Source: Komagataella phaffii GS115 (Eukaryota; Ascomycota; Pichiomycetes; Pichiales; Pichiaceae). From it: a stretch of DNA of 64,000 bases. A program made the translations under genes and the position numbers. How positions within the stretch are numbered: the first letter of the stretch is position 1; every line of letters starts with the position of its first letter. A model generated the notes under the pieces. That model did no database searches. It saw nothing but the letters and a program-made list of their open reading frames with translations, and was not told the DNA's origin. Of the stretch, positions 40,604 through 50,674 are shown one piece after another. The stretch covers positions 682,001-746,000 of the forward strand of contig NC_012963.1 in NCBI RefSeq assembly GCF_000027005.1, written 5' to 3'.

Positions 40604-42754
40604 ATGTCTAAAGAGATTATCTATGACGAGAATGAAGACGGTTGGTCCTACTCATTCCCTTCTTCGTTGGATAATCTTCAAGATACGTTGATCGATAGCA
40701 AAGCACCAGATGAGATAAGTATCCCTAGTGACACCGAGGAAGATAAAGAAAAAAATCATGCAGAAGTTCCTCCAGTAGACATCAAGGAGTCATCAATCTT
40801 GCTGGAGGTAACAGATGACAGTTTTGCTAAGAATTCTGTTAAAGTGACGAAGAGAAACGGATCCAATGGGCACAGACGTCTTGCAAGACTCAATGAAAAG
40901 AATGGAAGCTACTCGTCGTCTACTTCAAGCTTGGCGCCTTCATTTCTGGTAAAACCTTCTCCTGCTGCGGATCCATTTTTATCGAAGCCTCCAATCCAAC
41001 TTCAAAGGTACGACGACATTGACTTCGAAGAAAGATCAATCATAGAAGACGACGAGCACAGCATCAATAGCCCGTCTATCAGGACAGGTACTACATTAAC
41101 TTCACCAACTACTCCCAAGTCAAGAAATTCAAATGGAGAACCTGAAAAAAGTGTTGCAAAAGAGCAACTAAAATCGTTAAATATTGATCAGCCGATACCA
41201 GAAGAGTCGACTGTTGAAAATAATGGAATCACTGCTACTTCACCAGATATGCTGAGCTATCGTAAATCATCCAGAAAAAAAACCGTGACAAGCATTTCCT
41301 CAGTTGATGATGTGGCACCACCAAGTCCAAATGATACTCGAACCTCTACCAGAGATAGCTTTGACAGATCTCTTTATGCTGATGAGTTATATCTTGATAC
41401 CCGATATCGCTATGCAACACCTGAACGAAACACAGCATTCCACGATCTTTTTAAAAACATTCCTCTTGATGATAGGTTTTTGGATGATTTCAGTTGCGCC
41501 CTAAGCAGAGAAATATTGGTACAGGGACGTATTTACGTCTCTGAGAGACATATATGCTTCAACGCCAACATCTTAGGTTGGGTGACAAACCTTGAGATCC
41601 CCCATCAGGATATCGTCAGCTTCGAAAAAAGAACTACAGCTGGAATATTTCCCAACGGAATAGTAATCAACTTGAAAGATACGAAACACTCATTTCTTAG
41701 CTTTATTTCAAGAGATTCCATTTTCAACTTTTTTGAAACAATTTGGAGCAAATCAGTTTCTAAGATACAGTTGGAAAACGAAAATTCAGACGTTATCCCT
41801 CATGCTCTAACTCACTATTCTAGGGATATGGCAAGCGAAGATCAGGAGAGGATTAACAATATTATTCTCTCCATTGACACAGATGAAGAAGCTGAGAATC
41901 AGCAATTACAGAAGGTCCGGGTGGTTAGAGCAAAAGAAAAATCCGAATACAAATCTGATGGTCCAGAGACGCATGTGCCTACTTCTGCTGACATAGATTT
42001 GAGCAATGAAACGGTTCTCTGCGAAGACATTTTGAATGCCCCTATAGGATTGACTTTCAACATTCTTTTTGGAGAGAATATCAAGTTCCACCAGTTCTTA
42101 ATGGATAAATCTGATGGGTTCGATTTTACTTCATACGGCGAGTTTGTAAATAATAAGAGAGGTTTTGAGTATCAAAAAAGCTTAGGATACTCTATTGGAC
42201 CCAAATCTACCAAATGTGTTGTGAAGGAGTCCATTGAACATTTTGATTACGATTCCTATATTATGGTATTAACGGAAACCAAATCTCCTGATGTACCTAG
42301 CGGAGGATCATTCTCTGTGAATACCCGTTACATTTTTACATGGGCCAAGGGTAACAAAACAAAGTTGACCTTATCATATTTCATAAATTGGACAGGCTCC
42401 AGTTGGATCAAATCAATGATTGAGAAGTCTACTGCACAGGGACAAAAAAGCTTTAGTGAGCTTTTATTTAAACAATTGAAATTGGTCATTGCAGAGAACA
42501 CATTGGTAGTGGCTGGTGATGAAGAGGTGCCAGTCACCTTTTCGCAGGAACAAGTTGAAGAACCAGAGAAAGCGACTGAAAAGGTTCAGCATTCAGAAAA
42601 ATCCGTCACGGAGACCACAGAATCTTCGAAGTTTGACGTTTGGCATTTGTTGGTATTATTGTTGATAGTATTACAGATATTAACCTACAGAGAGCTTCTG
42701 GCAACAAAGCAAGAAATGAAATTGTTGGCACAGTCACTCTCGACTAAAAAGTAG
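40604..42754 (+). CDS. LAM6: LAM-family sterol transfer protein (LAM5/LAM6 type)
   Basis: A 716-residue protein: Ser-rich N-terminus, a GRAM domain (about 282-385; FHDLFKNIPLDDRFLDDFSCA and VSERHICFNANILGWVTNLEI), a VASt/StARkin sterol-binding domain (about 465-635; SNETVLCEDILNAPIGLTF) and one C-terminal membrane anchor (about 678-700; FDVWHLLVLLLIVLQIL). Without BAR and PH domains it fits the short LAM5/LAM6(LTC1) type, which sits at ER contacts with mitochondria and vacuole and moves ergosterol. The choice between LAM5 and LAM6 is not supported further. Confidence 0.8.
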   Translation: MSKEIIYDENEDGWSYSFPSSLDNLQDTLIDSKAPDEISIPSDTEEDKEKNHAEVPPVDIKESSILLEVTDDSFAKNSVKVTKRNGSNGHRRLARLNEKNGSYSSSTSSLAPSFLVKPSPAADPFLSKPPIQLQRYDDIDFEERSIIEDDEHSINSPSIRTGTTLTSPTTPKSRNSNGEPEKSVAKEQLKSLNIDQPIPEESTVENNGITATSPDMLSYRKSSRKKTVTSISSVDDVAPPSPNDTRTSTRDSFDRSLYADELYLDTRYRYATPERNTAFHDLFKNIPLDDRFLDDFSCALSREILVQGRIYVSERHICFNANILGWVTNLEIPHQDIVSFEKRTTAGIFPNGIVINLKDTKHSFLSFISRDSIFNFFETIWSKSVSKIQLENENSDVIPHALTHYSRDMASEDQERINNIILSIDTDEEAENQQLQKVRVVRAKEKSEYKSDGPETHVPTSADIDLSNETVLCEDILNAPIGLTFNILFGENIKFHQFLMDKSDGFDFTSYGEFVNNKRGFEYQKSLGYSIGPKSTKCVVKESIEHFDYDSYIMVLTETKSPDVPSGGSFSVNTRYIFTWAKGNKTKLTLSYFINWTGSSWIKSMIEKSTAQGQKSFSELLFKQLKLVIAENTLVVAGDEEVPVTFSQEQVEEPEKATEKVQHSEKSVTETTESSKFDVWHLLVLLLIVLQILTYRELLATKQEMKLLAQSLSTKK

Positions 42755-42788
42755 TATAAGGATGACCGGCTTCAAGATAGGAACCTGA

Positions 42789-44603
42789 TCATACAATGTT
42801 GTTGGTTGTTGGGTGTCCAGTACTCATCTCTGACGTCTTATTAGTTTGCTCACGGGGTCTTGACGTAGATTGTATCTTCGTCGGGATATATAGGTGACTC
42901 TTCGAGAGCCTAACTTTGTTAGTCCATATATTCAATAAAGACTTTAGTGGCATCCACATTATTAAAACCAAAAGCACAATGCAGAAAGGAACCGCAATCT
43001 TCCAGTAATAGGACACATTGTGCTCCAAATCACCAAATGACTCGAAGTTCATTCCATAGTACCCAGTCCAAAAACTTAATGGTAAAAAGATGACAGTAAC
43101 TAGTGACAACTGTTGCATAGATGAGTTTGTATCAACAGAGATGGTATTGAAAATCAAATCCACAAGATTTTCAATTTGACTGGTCATCATGTCAATATCG
43201 TTCGTGTAAGTTAGAGTATGATCCTTGACATCATCTAAATACAAGGAACAGTCTTCAAAAAACTCCTTGGGCTGCTGCTTACTAGAAATCACAATCGAGT
43301 GTTTGTTGGAATAATCTCTCAACGATCCGAGCAGGGAAGTCGTCGGGGAAATAGCTTGTTTGAGCAGTGACAGTTCACTGATCATTAAGTGGAGCTGTCT
43401 AGTATGGACGATTTTAGGTGCGTCAAGGATTTGTAATTCCATCTCAGATAGCTTCCGTCGATAGGCGGTCATGATAGGATAGGATAAATCAACTATGGCA
43501 TCAATAATTGATTGCATCAGAATATAAGGATTGCAAGACTTTTGGAGAATGGTAGACCCATCCGGAGTCAACCTCGTGAATATGGCATTCTCTATATCAT
43601 GGGCTGAATGCTCAAAAAAAGTTACAATGACATTGTCTGGAAACAGGAATAGAGACACCTGCTCTATCCCAATGGCCAACTTTCGATAACTTAGTGGCTG
43701 TAGTTGTTGAAGTCGACGATATATTTGAGTATTGGAAGGTAGTTTTACAGATATTTTCCTCATTTCTGTTTTTGCTAACCGTTCTGTGATAGTCTCAGAA
43801 TCAGAGTCATCTGAGCTGTTCAGTTCAGCTCGCGTCGGTACAGTCGCTTTATTGTTAGATTTCTTTCTTTTTGGAAGCTTGAACCAACGGCGTTTTGTAT
43901 CTTGAGACTGTTTGATCTTAACTAGCTTCACAAGAGGAAGACAACAGAATGTGTGTTCAGGATATTGATCAATTTTTGTTCTTTGAGGAATATCTACCAT
44001 ATCCTCAATAGCCAATCTATGAATCTTAAAATGAGCAGAGATGGTAGATATGGCGTTCCAAGAAAGGCCATTTACATTGATCCAACGAACTTTACCCCAT
44101 TCGTGTTTACTGGACAATGCCTGAATCAGAGGCAGATTAGATGTGCTATCAGAATCAGGAGGAACTTCCAAATGCTGAATACGATAACGAGATTGAGAGT
44201 AGTCCGTAACAGTGATAGACGATCCGATGGTATTCAAAACGACGTCCGTAGTAAGGACATCAATCCCAGGTTCCCAATTTGCACGTTTTCTTGCTTCCGA
44301 AGAAGAAGTGTTTGAGTTCCCATAGTTTCGAAAATTTTTTGCTTTGGGTCTTCTTGGCTTATGAGCTGGAGGTTCCTGGTATATTTGATAGAACTTCTTC
44401 TTCTTCTTCCCTACGGTAGTAGTAGGCTGGGTAGAATCTGAACTATCATCGTCCTCGTCTGTGTGCGAGAAGTCTGAAGTGTTGAAATCATCTTCCTTTC
44501 TAGCATTTATTTTGTATTCATGAACCAAGTCATCTGAAAAGTTGCTAGAGAAATCGGGCAAGTCAGGTACAGTAGCATCTCCGGAGTCAAAAACGGAGAT
44601 CAT
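42789..44603 (-). CDS. CorA-type Mg2+ transporter, Alr/Mnr2 family
   Basis: A 604-residue protein with a long cytosolic N-terminal domain and two C-terminal membrane segments (about 495-515 and 533-555). The second loop carries YGMNF at 516-520, containing the GMN selectivity motif of CorA channels. The central region (KIDQYPEHTFCCLPLVKL; HDIENAIFTRLTPDGSTIL) is typical of Alr1, Alr2 and Mnr2. Alr1/2 act at the plasma membrane and Mnr2 at the vacuole. Its shorter N-terminus (Alr1 859, Mnr2 969 residues) does not decide between them. Confidence 0.82.
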   Translation of the reverse strand: MISVFDSGDATVPDLPDFSSNFSDDLVHEYKINARKEDDFNTSDFSHTDEDDDSSDSTQPTTTVGKKKKKFYQIYQEPPAHKPRRPKAKNFRNYGNSNTSSSEARKRANWEPGIDVLTTDVVLNTIGSSITVTDYSQSRYRIQHLEVPPDSDSTSNLPLIQALSSKHEWGKVRWINVNGLSWNAISTISAHFKIHRLAIEDMVDIPQRTKIDQYPEHTFCCLPLVKLVKIKQSQDTKRRWFKLPKRKKSNNKATVPTRAELNSSDDSDSETITERLAKTEMRKISVKLPSNTQIYRRLQQLQPLSYRKLAIGIEQVSLFLFPDNVIVTFFEHSAHDIENAIFTRLTPDGSTILQKSCNPYILMQSIIDAIVDLSYPIMTAYRRKLSEMELQILDAPKIVHTRQLHLMISELSLLKQAISPTTSLLGSLRDYSNKHSIVISSKQQPKEFFEDCSLYLDDVKDHTLTYTNDIDMMTSQIENLVDLIFNTISVDTNSSMQQLSLVTVIFLPLSFWTGYYGMNFESFGDLEHNVSYYWKIAVPFCIVLLVLIMWMPLKSLLNIWTNKVRLSKSHLYIPTKIQSTSRPREQTNKTSEMSTGHPTTNNIV

Positions 44604-44961
44604 TTCATTACCTTGGGGAGGAAAAGAACTCTTAGATAACAGAAAAATTCGAGCGGCTCACTGGGATGATGCCGACTTGCAGGTTTGAGCTCCAGTATCA
44701 GTCAGACGTGTGATTCTTTGGAGGAATAGAGATGCTTTGATTATATCGGGCATCCTGAATCTGTTAATTACTGCGGTTTGTACATGTGAAGTCTTTTAAA
44801 TTTGTTGGAACTACTATTGCTACTCGGTGATCAAATTGCTCTAGATTAGAAACTGTCAAACTACTGGGCCCTTTAGCTTAAAACGAAGGGCGAAGGTGTT
44901 ATACAAATTGTAGCTCTCTGTAAACCCCAAAAAATACCGAAGACGGCTCGGCAAACCAGGA
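44604..44961. other. Divergent promoter, Mg2+ transporter and mitochondrial protein
   Basis: A 358-bp divergent intergenic region. I see no recognisable RNA or distinct motif in it. Confidence 0.45.
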
Positions 44962-45720
44962 ATGTTCAGACCTCTTTGCTTGACTAGCCGTTACCTCACT
45001 TTACGTATATCTCGAATCGAATCTTCCTTATTTCTCTCCTATTTCTATACGATCGACGCAATGATTAATATAGCAAAGTGCAGACTTCCTAAGTACAGTC
45101 GAATAGCCACACTCTCCTCAATGCTTTCACCCCATTCCTATCTGAAAGCAACCGTAGCGACGCGTTGCTACTCCTCTCTAAACAATGAGATTGACTTGGA
45201 AAGGCAAAAGCGAAAAACTAACATTGGGACAATGATACAGTATCTAGAGACAAAAGTTCCCAACTTATTGCATGAAACAATTGATCGAGAATTGCTTGAC
45301 GAGAAGATCAAACTAAGGATTCTACCAAACTCCTTTCATTTTTTCCCAACCATTCAAGGGCCAGTAAAATATATATCCTTATGGGAAACAGTAACCTCAT
45401 TCCTCACAAGGTTCATCATTGAGAAGAAGAATACAAAACTGGTAATTACAAACATTTGTGTCAACGAGAAAAATCCTGACGGCGATAAGTCCTCAGATTC
45501 AAGTTCGGATTCCAAAAATGACTCCATTGATGCTTATGGCCTTTACGGATCCACTTCCAAGATCGTCATAAGATTCAAGTCTGACAATAAAGACAAGTTC
45601 ATTACAGGTATATTCGTTTTCGAGTTGAATAGAGACAACGATAGAATTTTGGTTCACACCATAGACAATGTGGAAATAGTAAACGATAAGAAAGTAGACA
45701 TGTTACTGGCGATGGACTGA
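44962..45720 (+). CDS. Probable mitochondrial protein, DUF2358/C6orf136-like
   Basis: A 252-codon frame. The N-terminus is Arg/Ser-rich without acidic residues until about residue 75 (YLKATVATRCYSSLNNEID), as in a mitochondrial presequence. The body has LHETIDRELLDEKIKLRILP, GPVKYISLWETVTSFLT and GIFVFELN...RILVHTIDNVEIV. That pattern of a small alpha/beta barrel resembles the DUF2358 (human C6orf136-like) family; this match is from memory and tentative. Two ATGs are plausible, 44962 and 45061; the second leaves a normal presequence (MINIAKCRLPK). Confidence 0.6.
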   Translation: MFRPLCLTSRYLTLRISRIESSLFLSYFYTIDAMINIAKCRLPKYSRIATLSSMLSPHSYLKATVATRCYSSLNNEIDLERQKRKTNIGTMIQYLETKVPNLLHETIDRELLDEKIKLRILPNSFHFFPTIQGPVKYISLWETVTSFLTRFIIEKKNTKLVITNICVNEKNPDGDKSSDSSSDSKNDSIDAYGLYGSTSKIVIRFKSDNKDKFITGIFVFELNRDNDRILVHTIDNVEIVNDKKVDMLLAMD

Positions 45721-46324
45721 GAAGTTAAAGACTGTTCAGCCATATCGTTCAAGAATCATCCTCCTCTTCTTCCATTTGCCCAAACAGCATGGTACTCCTT
45801 CTAAAGGGGGTCACCCTGAGAATTGAACCGAACTAATTTAAGTTCCACAAACCACTTTGAATTTTACCATATCGGTGGTTTCTGGACCTGGATAAGTCAA
45901 ACAGTATGGTATCGGTCCGTTGGTGAGAGTCTTTTGGTGGGTCCACTACTCGCGTGAACGTACTCTATTTTTTTTTTGCGGCTTTCGGGATTACTTGAGA
46001 CGATACCAGCCGCGCGTCCCCTTTATCCTCAGCGACCCTTAAAGATGCCGGTGAGGTTTAACGACGAAGGCAGCACAAAGGGAGGCAAACACCAGCCCAC
46101 CCATTGGCAATCTCTATCACTTGAATTTGGTTAAGTAGCAAATCTGTTGCCCATAATTTAAGCAATTAGTGTTGTGCTGGACTACATTACTCATCAGACA
46201 TTACTCATCAGCCGAGGTTCCACTCTTTCCAGTACATCCGAATTCCGAAAAAGATTTGAACCCTCAAATAGACAAACTTCTCCAGAAATATTTGGCCCCT
46301 TAAACACTTACCGGTTATTCCTCT
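45721..46324. other. Intergenic region before the small hypothetical gene
   Basis: A 604-bp stretch. A T10-11 tract (about 45967-45977) and GC-rich promoter-like sequence follow the previous stop. A 10-bp direct repeat ATTACTCATC is present at about 46186 and 46199. No RNA gene was recognised. Confidence 0.4.
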
Positions 46325-46690
46325 ATGATGTCCGGATTCGTACATCGTTTGAGCTGTGGCCTGTTGGACTTCCCATTACCCATCCTAGGCAAACGGACTT
46401 TCGAACGTAATCCTGATAAGAAAAAGGTTATCAACAGAGCTGACTTGATTGAACTGATTTTAGAAGAAAGACAAAAAGAGAAACCAGGAAGGAAAAGAAG
46501 AAGCGCTGGAAGAAGGAGGCATTCGACTGAGAATTTTTCACGTTCTTCGAATTCAATGAATGATGATTTGGTGCAAAAAGATCCTCTTTCCAACCAGCGG
46601 ACTCGGGACAGTTTGAGTCCTCGTACTGAAGTCATGTTTGACGACAGTAATCTGAGCCATCCGGGCGTAGGATATGAACAAGTAAGGTGA
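46325..46690 (+). CDS. Small hypothetical basic protein
   Basis: An ATG ORF of 121 codons (MMSGFVHRLSCGLLDFPLPI start). It is followed by KKKVINRADLIELILEERQK and a strongly basic run (KPGRKRRSAGRRRHS), likely a nuclear signal, and a Ser/Asp-rich end. No family is recognised. Composition (few hydrophobics, many charged residues) suggests coding. A GTAAGG donor-like site at 46682 and CCTAAC/CTAAG acceptor-like signals at about 46731-46749 allow a 68-nt intron. That intron would replace the last two residues by a short tail (FMPPWSMG). An antisense frame (46315-46845) is regarded as its shadow. Confidence 0.42.
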   Translation: MMSGFVHRLSCGLLDFPLPILGKRTFERNPDKKKVINRADLIELILEERQKEKPGRKRRSAGRRRHSTENFSRSSNSMNDDLVQKDPLSNQRTRDSLSPRTEVMFDDSNLSHPGVGYEQVR

Positions 46691-47043
46691 AATAACAGTG
46701 AAAGGGCTGCAAGAATGTTGGCAATTATGCCTAACAATAATACCCTAAGTTTATGCCCCCATGGTCTATGGGATGAACTATGGAAATGGATTGAACGAGT
46801 ATATAATTGAAATATTGACAGTTTCTCTGAGTGTGATACGTTCATTATCAGACTTAGTCAATAGCACCTGTATTTAGTATGACTAGTATCATTAATATTA
46901 CTTAAGATAATAACATCTAACAGCATCTTGAAGTATTTTTATCTCGTCCATACCTAATACATTGCATAAGTTATCCTTCAAGTTACTTTCCATTTTACAA
47001 CAACTCGGGACTGAAAACTGGTCTTCGCACGATAATCCTAACT
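46691..47043. other. Intergenic region upstream of SLD3
   Basis: A 353-bp stretch. It contains the possible intron and second exon of the small upstream gene. A 42-codon open frame starts at 46749 and stops at 46875. The rest is AT-rich SLD3 promoter. Confidence 0.4.
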
Positions 47044-48765
47044 ATGTTGAGGTTCCAGATATCGCCAGTTCCAGGTTCTCGTAGAGTTCCGATGACGGTC
47101 GAACTGGTGAGGCAGGCACCTTCACTACACTCTTTTCTCAACTCATCACATATACTCATGAAAGATTTGGTTAGTTTCAACACCACTGGTAGCCACAAAT
47201 CTTTCATTACTATTCATTTAGATTCTTCAGAGATACAACTAGACTCTATGCAGAACTTTTACATCAAATTATACCTGGGGAATATCACTCTATCAAAGTC
47301 ATTTCAATATGGTTTGTTGACGCGCGTCTACAAGAAGCTATGGTGTATAATATTCATTGAAGAATTGGACCTTCAGCATAATGATCATCAGTTTTCCAAA
47401 AATGACTGTACTATTGAACCGACCTTAGAAGATGAGTCTTCATTGACTTTCGATGTCGTTCCTGAAAATGAAAGTCTCGTTGACCTTTTGCATATAGAGC
47501 CAGAGGCTTTACCAAGTTACGACGAGTTGCAAGTGTCTGAACTCTTAACTTCAAGATATTTCAAAAGTTTATACCTTGATACTTCATCTTTGCAGATTTT
47601 CATCAAAAGTTCTCTTATCAAATATCGCAACATTTCTTCTGTCGACAAACTCGCAAAGTTGGCGCAATTGTCTAGTTTGGTAATTGACCCTTCCACTTTT
47701 GATCAGCGGCATCTAGATGAAAATATTACATCCCCTGAAAAGTTAATCATTCATAGGGATGAACCGTCCTATAGAACGCACGCATTCAAAGAGAATTCTC
47801 ATTCCTTGGACGATTTAACAGCACTAAAGCTAAGAGAGATTCAACTCCAAGTACTCTTATTGCTGGAAATCCTAAATCTACAAGAATTCGATCATATCCC
47901 TGCTCAGAAACCTGCTCATATCCCTTTCAAGAGCCGCATACGGAGTAAACGTCAATTAGTTCCAACGTTGATAGGCACTGTTATTGAAAAAGAGAACACT
48001 TCAGCTCCGCCCAGTAGCTTTGTCAACATTTCGACCTCTTCAGCTTCGTCAAACGAAACGTTGATCTCAAAGTACCTTGCATATATTGACAAATTGTTAG
48101 TTTACGACGCCATAAATTCACAGAAAGTAACATACACGTTCTATAAGTTGATTTACCCTTACTACATTAAGCAGTTACCTACTCTACTAAAGCATTTATA
48201 CACCAAGATAAAAGGTGTATCTCCAGAAAAGATATCTCTGAAAAGAAAGAAACCACCTCGGCCGGCTCAAGTGCAAAGATCTCAGTCACAGCCAAGCGGT
48301 GACCAACCCATACCAGTATCACTCAAGAGAACTGGATCAGCATTATCTGACATGCAGAGGAAAATGTTCGACATGTCAACCCATCATAAAGAAAAAGAAA
48401 AATCCACTGCTCCTCCAGCTTTACCTCAGCAAGTTGACTCCTTTATATTTAGCAAATCTAAGAAGTCATTGTCACTTGCATCTCAAATTGAAATACAAGA
48501 AACTCCAAAAAAATCAAGAATTCAAGTAAAGGAGACTCCCATAAAACAACTTAAAACATCACCGGAGGAGGAATATATTACATCATTATCACCCACAAAA
48601 CCTTTCAGAAAGCTCCAAACAGTCACTCCAACGCCATCGCCAAAAAAGACCAGACCAGGAGAACAGATAGCCATAGAAAGTTCACCCTTCTTCCAAACAA
48701 CAGCCGGCGAATACGAAGAAGACCGATTAGTAAGTTCACCAGTATTTTCAGATGCAAACGAATAA
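47044..48765 (+). CDS. SLD3: SLD3: replication-initiation factor
   Basis: A 573-residue protein with the conserved Sld3/Treslin central domain (about 200-400). Typical segments are LKLREIQLQVLLLLEILNL, LISKYLAYIDKLLVYDAI and FYKLIYPYYIKQLPTLLKH. The C-terminus is rich in potential CDK sites (TPKK, TPIK, SPTKP, TPTPSPKK). In S. cerevisiae CDK phosphorylation of Sld3 at Thr600 and Ser622 recruits Dpb11 and allows Cdc45 loading on Mcm2-7. The convergent TAF6 stop is only 27 bp away. Confidence 0.82.
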   Translation: MLRFQISPVPGSRRVPMTVELVRQAPSLHSFLNSSHILMKDLVSFNTTGSHKSFITIHLDSSEIQLDSMQNFYIKLYLGNITLSKSFQYGLLTRVYKKLWCIIFIEELDLQHNDHQFSKNDCTIEPTLEDESSLTFDVVPENESLVDLLHIEPEALPSYDELQVSELLTSRYFKSLYLDTSSLQIFIKSSLIKYRNISSVDKLAKLAQLSSLVIDPSTFDQRHLDENITSPEKLIIHRDEPSYRTHAFKENSHSLDDLTALKLREIQLQVLLLLEILNLQEFDHIPAQKPAHIPFKSRIRSKRQLVPTLIGTVIEKENTSAPPSSFVNISTSSASSNETLISKYLAYIDKLLVYDAINSQKVTYTFYKLIYPYYIKQLPTLLKHLYTKIKGVSPEKISLKRKKPPRPAQVQRSQSQPSGDQPIPVSLKRTGSALSDMQRKMFDMSTHHKEKEKSTAPPALPQQVDSFIFSKSKKSLSLASQIEIQETPKKSRIQVKETPIKQLKTSPEEEYITSLSPTKPFRKLQTVTPTPSPKKTRPGEQIAIESSPFFQTTAGEYEEDRLVSSPVFSDANE

Positions 48766-48792
48766 ATAATTTGCTTGCTTTCTCTAAATTCC

Positions 48793-50250
48793 TCATACCT
48801 CACCAAAAAATATTCCCCAATATATATCCTGAGCATCGTCGCAAGCTTGTATCCTGTCAGCTATTAAATCACCCACTCTCTGTTTCAACCTCTCATTATC
48901 TATTCCATTTTCAGTTTTCATATCTTTGACTAGTTTACCCTCCTTAGTCAGCACTCTTAACGTCTCAATCAGTGTGTCGATCAAAAATACTTGGTCTTCC
49001 TGTTGAAGTTTTTCCAAAAACGTGCTGCTCCAGTTTATCACATTTCCCAAGACTACTATTCGAATAACTTCACTTCCCAAGCCTCGTAGCCCTAATAGTG
49101 CCCCATATTGGGTTCCTGGGGTTGTGTTGTTGACAGAAACAAAGGCACGAAGAAGAGTCCTTGTGATTCTAGGTTTCAATGTTGAGTAACTAGATCCAAA
49201 ATCTTCAATAACCCTTTCCAAAAGGGAAGCACTGAGTTCACGAAGAGCAAGTTGTTGTTGCTTCTGTAATTCGTCGTCAACATTTCCTATTTTCTTGGCT
49301 AGTAAAAGAGTGAGAATACATGGAATAATAGCGTGGACATAAGGTTCCAAAAAGAGTGACTCATTCATAAGCAGTGAGTATATCAACTCCAACATCGTGG
49401 ACAGTAATGAAATATTTTTCAAGTTCTTTGTGATTGTTTCAGAAATAAACTGGATGAAATATGGAACTAGTTGGTGAAGACCAGGGTCAGCACGCACAGA
49501 TTGCAATGCGCTATTTCGCAAAAGTTCTGCTTCCTTTGTTTCTTCTTGATTGAGCAAAACTTCCACGATTTTGTCGAAATAGAGTTGTAATTCCCTGGAA
49601 AGCACATGTTTCACCAAAGGCTTAACTTCCAGTCCTTGCTTTTGATTAGAAATATTAGATGAGACAGAGGGACCTGTAGATGTGAATTCTTCATTGGTGT
49701 CCTCCTTGACCTCATCATTGATGAGAGAAAACATGTTTTCCATTGACCCTCTGTTGATGGGTAAGATATTCTTAATGTCATTGGGGGAAGGATTTTGAGG
49801 AATAGCAGGTTGAACACCCTCAATAGCTAGCCAATGCGCTGTAAAGGTGCTGAATCTAGGCACTTTTGGAAGAGGTTCGTTGATCAACTTTTCAAAGTCT
49901 ACTTCGTCGTCGTCAACATAATACAGGTTCTGTCCTGCTCCGACCAAAGCTTCCTTGAAAACCAGTGGTCTGGAGACATCGTAACCATAAAGAGGTTCTA
50001 GATTCAAAACTTTCAACGCTCTATCAATGTCGCTAGTGTGTAAAGTTCTTCTCTTACCGTGACGCATAAACTTTGATGCCTGGTCCAATATCTCGTGTAT
50101 TCTATATTCAATGTCCATTGCCAGGTTCTTCGCTGCCTCCTCATTCAAATTAAAGATCCCTAAAGACTCCGCAGCATCCTTGACCGTGTCCGAAGGAGAC
50201 CATAGCGTATGCGATGTAGGAATCGAAGACCTCTGAGAATTCTTTGACAT
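48793..50250 (-). CDS. TAF6: TAF6: TFIID/SAGA subunit with histone fold
   Basis: A 485-residue protein starting at the ATG 50250-50248 (MSKNSQRSS). The N-terminal histone fold is at about 14-90 (WSPSDTVKDAAESLGIFNLN, then LHTSDIDRALKVLNLEPLYGYD). The conserved link DFEKLINEPLPKVPRFSTFTAHWLAIEGVQPAI follows, and the C-terminal HEAT region ends IFFGEV. It pairs with Taf9 in TFIID and in SAGA. The frame further upstream begins only with TTG. Confidence 0.94.
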   Translation of the reverse strand: MSKNSQRSSIPTSHTLWSPSDTVKDAAESLGIFNLNEEAAKNLAMDIEYRIHEILDQASKFMRHGKRRTLHTSDIDRALKVLNLEPLYGYDVSRPLVFKEALVGAGQNLYYVDDDEVDFEKLINEPLPKVPRFSTFTAHWLAIEGVQPAIPQNPSPNDIKNILPINRGSMENMFSLINDEVKEDTNEEFTSTGPSVSSNISNQKQGLEVKPLVKHVLSRELQLYFDKIVEVLLNQEETKEAELLRNSALQSVRADPGLHQLVPYFIQFISETITKNLKNISLLSTMLELIYSLLMNESLFLEPYVHAIIPCILTLLLAKKIGNVDDELQKQQQLALRELSASLLERVIEDFGSSYSTLKPRITRTLLRAFVSVNNTTPGTQYGALLGLRGLGSEVIRIVVLGNVINWSSTFLEKLQQEDQVFLIDTLIETLRVLTKEGKLVKDMKTENGIDNERLKQRVGDLIADRIQACDDAQDIYWGIFFGEV

Positions 50251-50674
50251 TTGCGTGCCAGGTGGAGGAAATGAGATGGTGTTCTGATCAAACAAAGTAA
50301 ACGAGTTAACAGTTGTATTCTCGAGGACCTAGATGGACTTTCTGTAGTGTACCAATTGATTTGAAGATGTCTGATGACACTTCTTGAAAACTACATATGA
50401 TCGGATGATCTCGGAGAGTAGGGGGTAATGTTGCCTATTTTCTGTGATTGGGTCATTGATTTTCATCAAAGTAGAAATATTGGGGTAGCAACTTCTCACA
50501 GAGGCTCCGTGACACTAATTTCGCCCCAATGTAGTCCGCTGTTCGGTTCCCCATATTCCAAACCCAAAAATCTCCAACAACTTCTCCAACGGAACGCCTT
50601 CCGCGAATCCCTCGTACAGTGCCTTCTTAGGAAGCGAGAGAAAACTTTCCTTTCTCCTAAACAATCCCTCATCT
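50251..50674. promoter_or_regulatory. TAF6/RMD9 divergent promoter region
   Basis: A 424-bp divergent intergenic region. No motif is strong enough to name. Confidence 0.45.

Noticed and set aside
45790..45870. tRNA-like GGTTCAATTC (minus strand)
   Set aside because: It resembles a T-loop, but the flanking bases do not form a T-stem, and no acceptor or anticodon stem can be drawn.
46315..46845. 176-codon minus-strand frame
   Set aside because: It is antisense to the more protein-like basic ORF, is Leu/Ser-rich as expected of a shadow frame, and has no recognisable domain.
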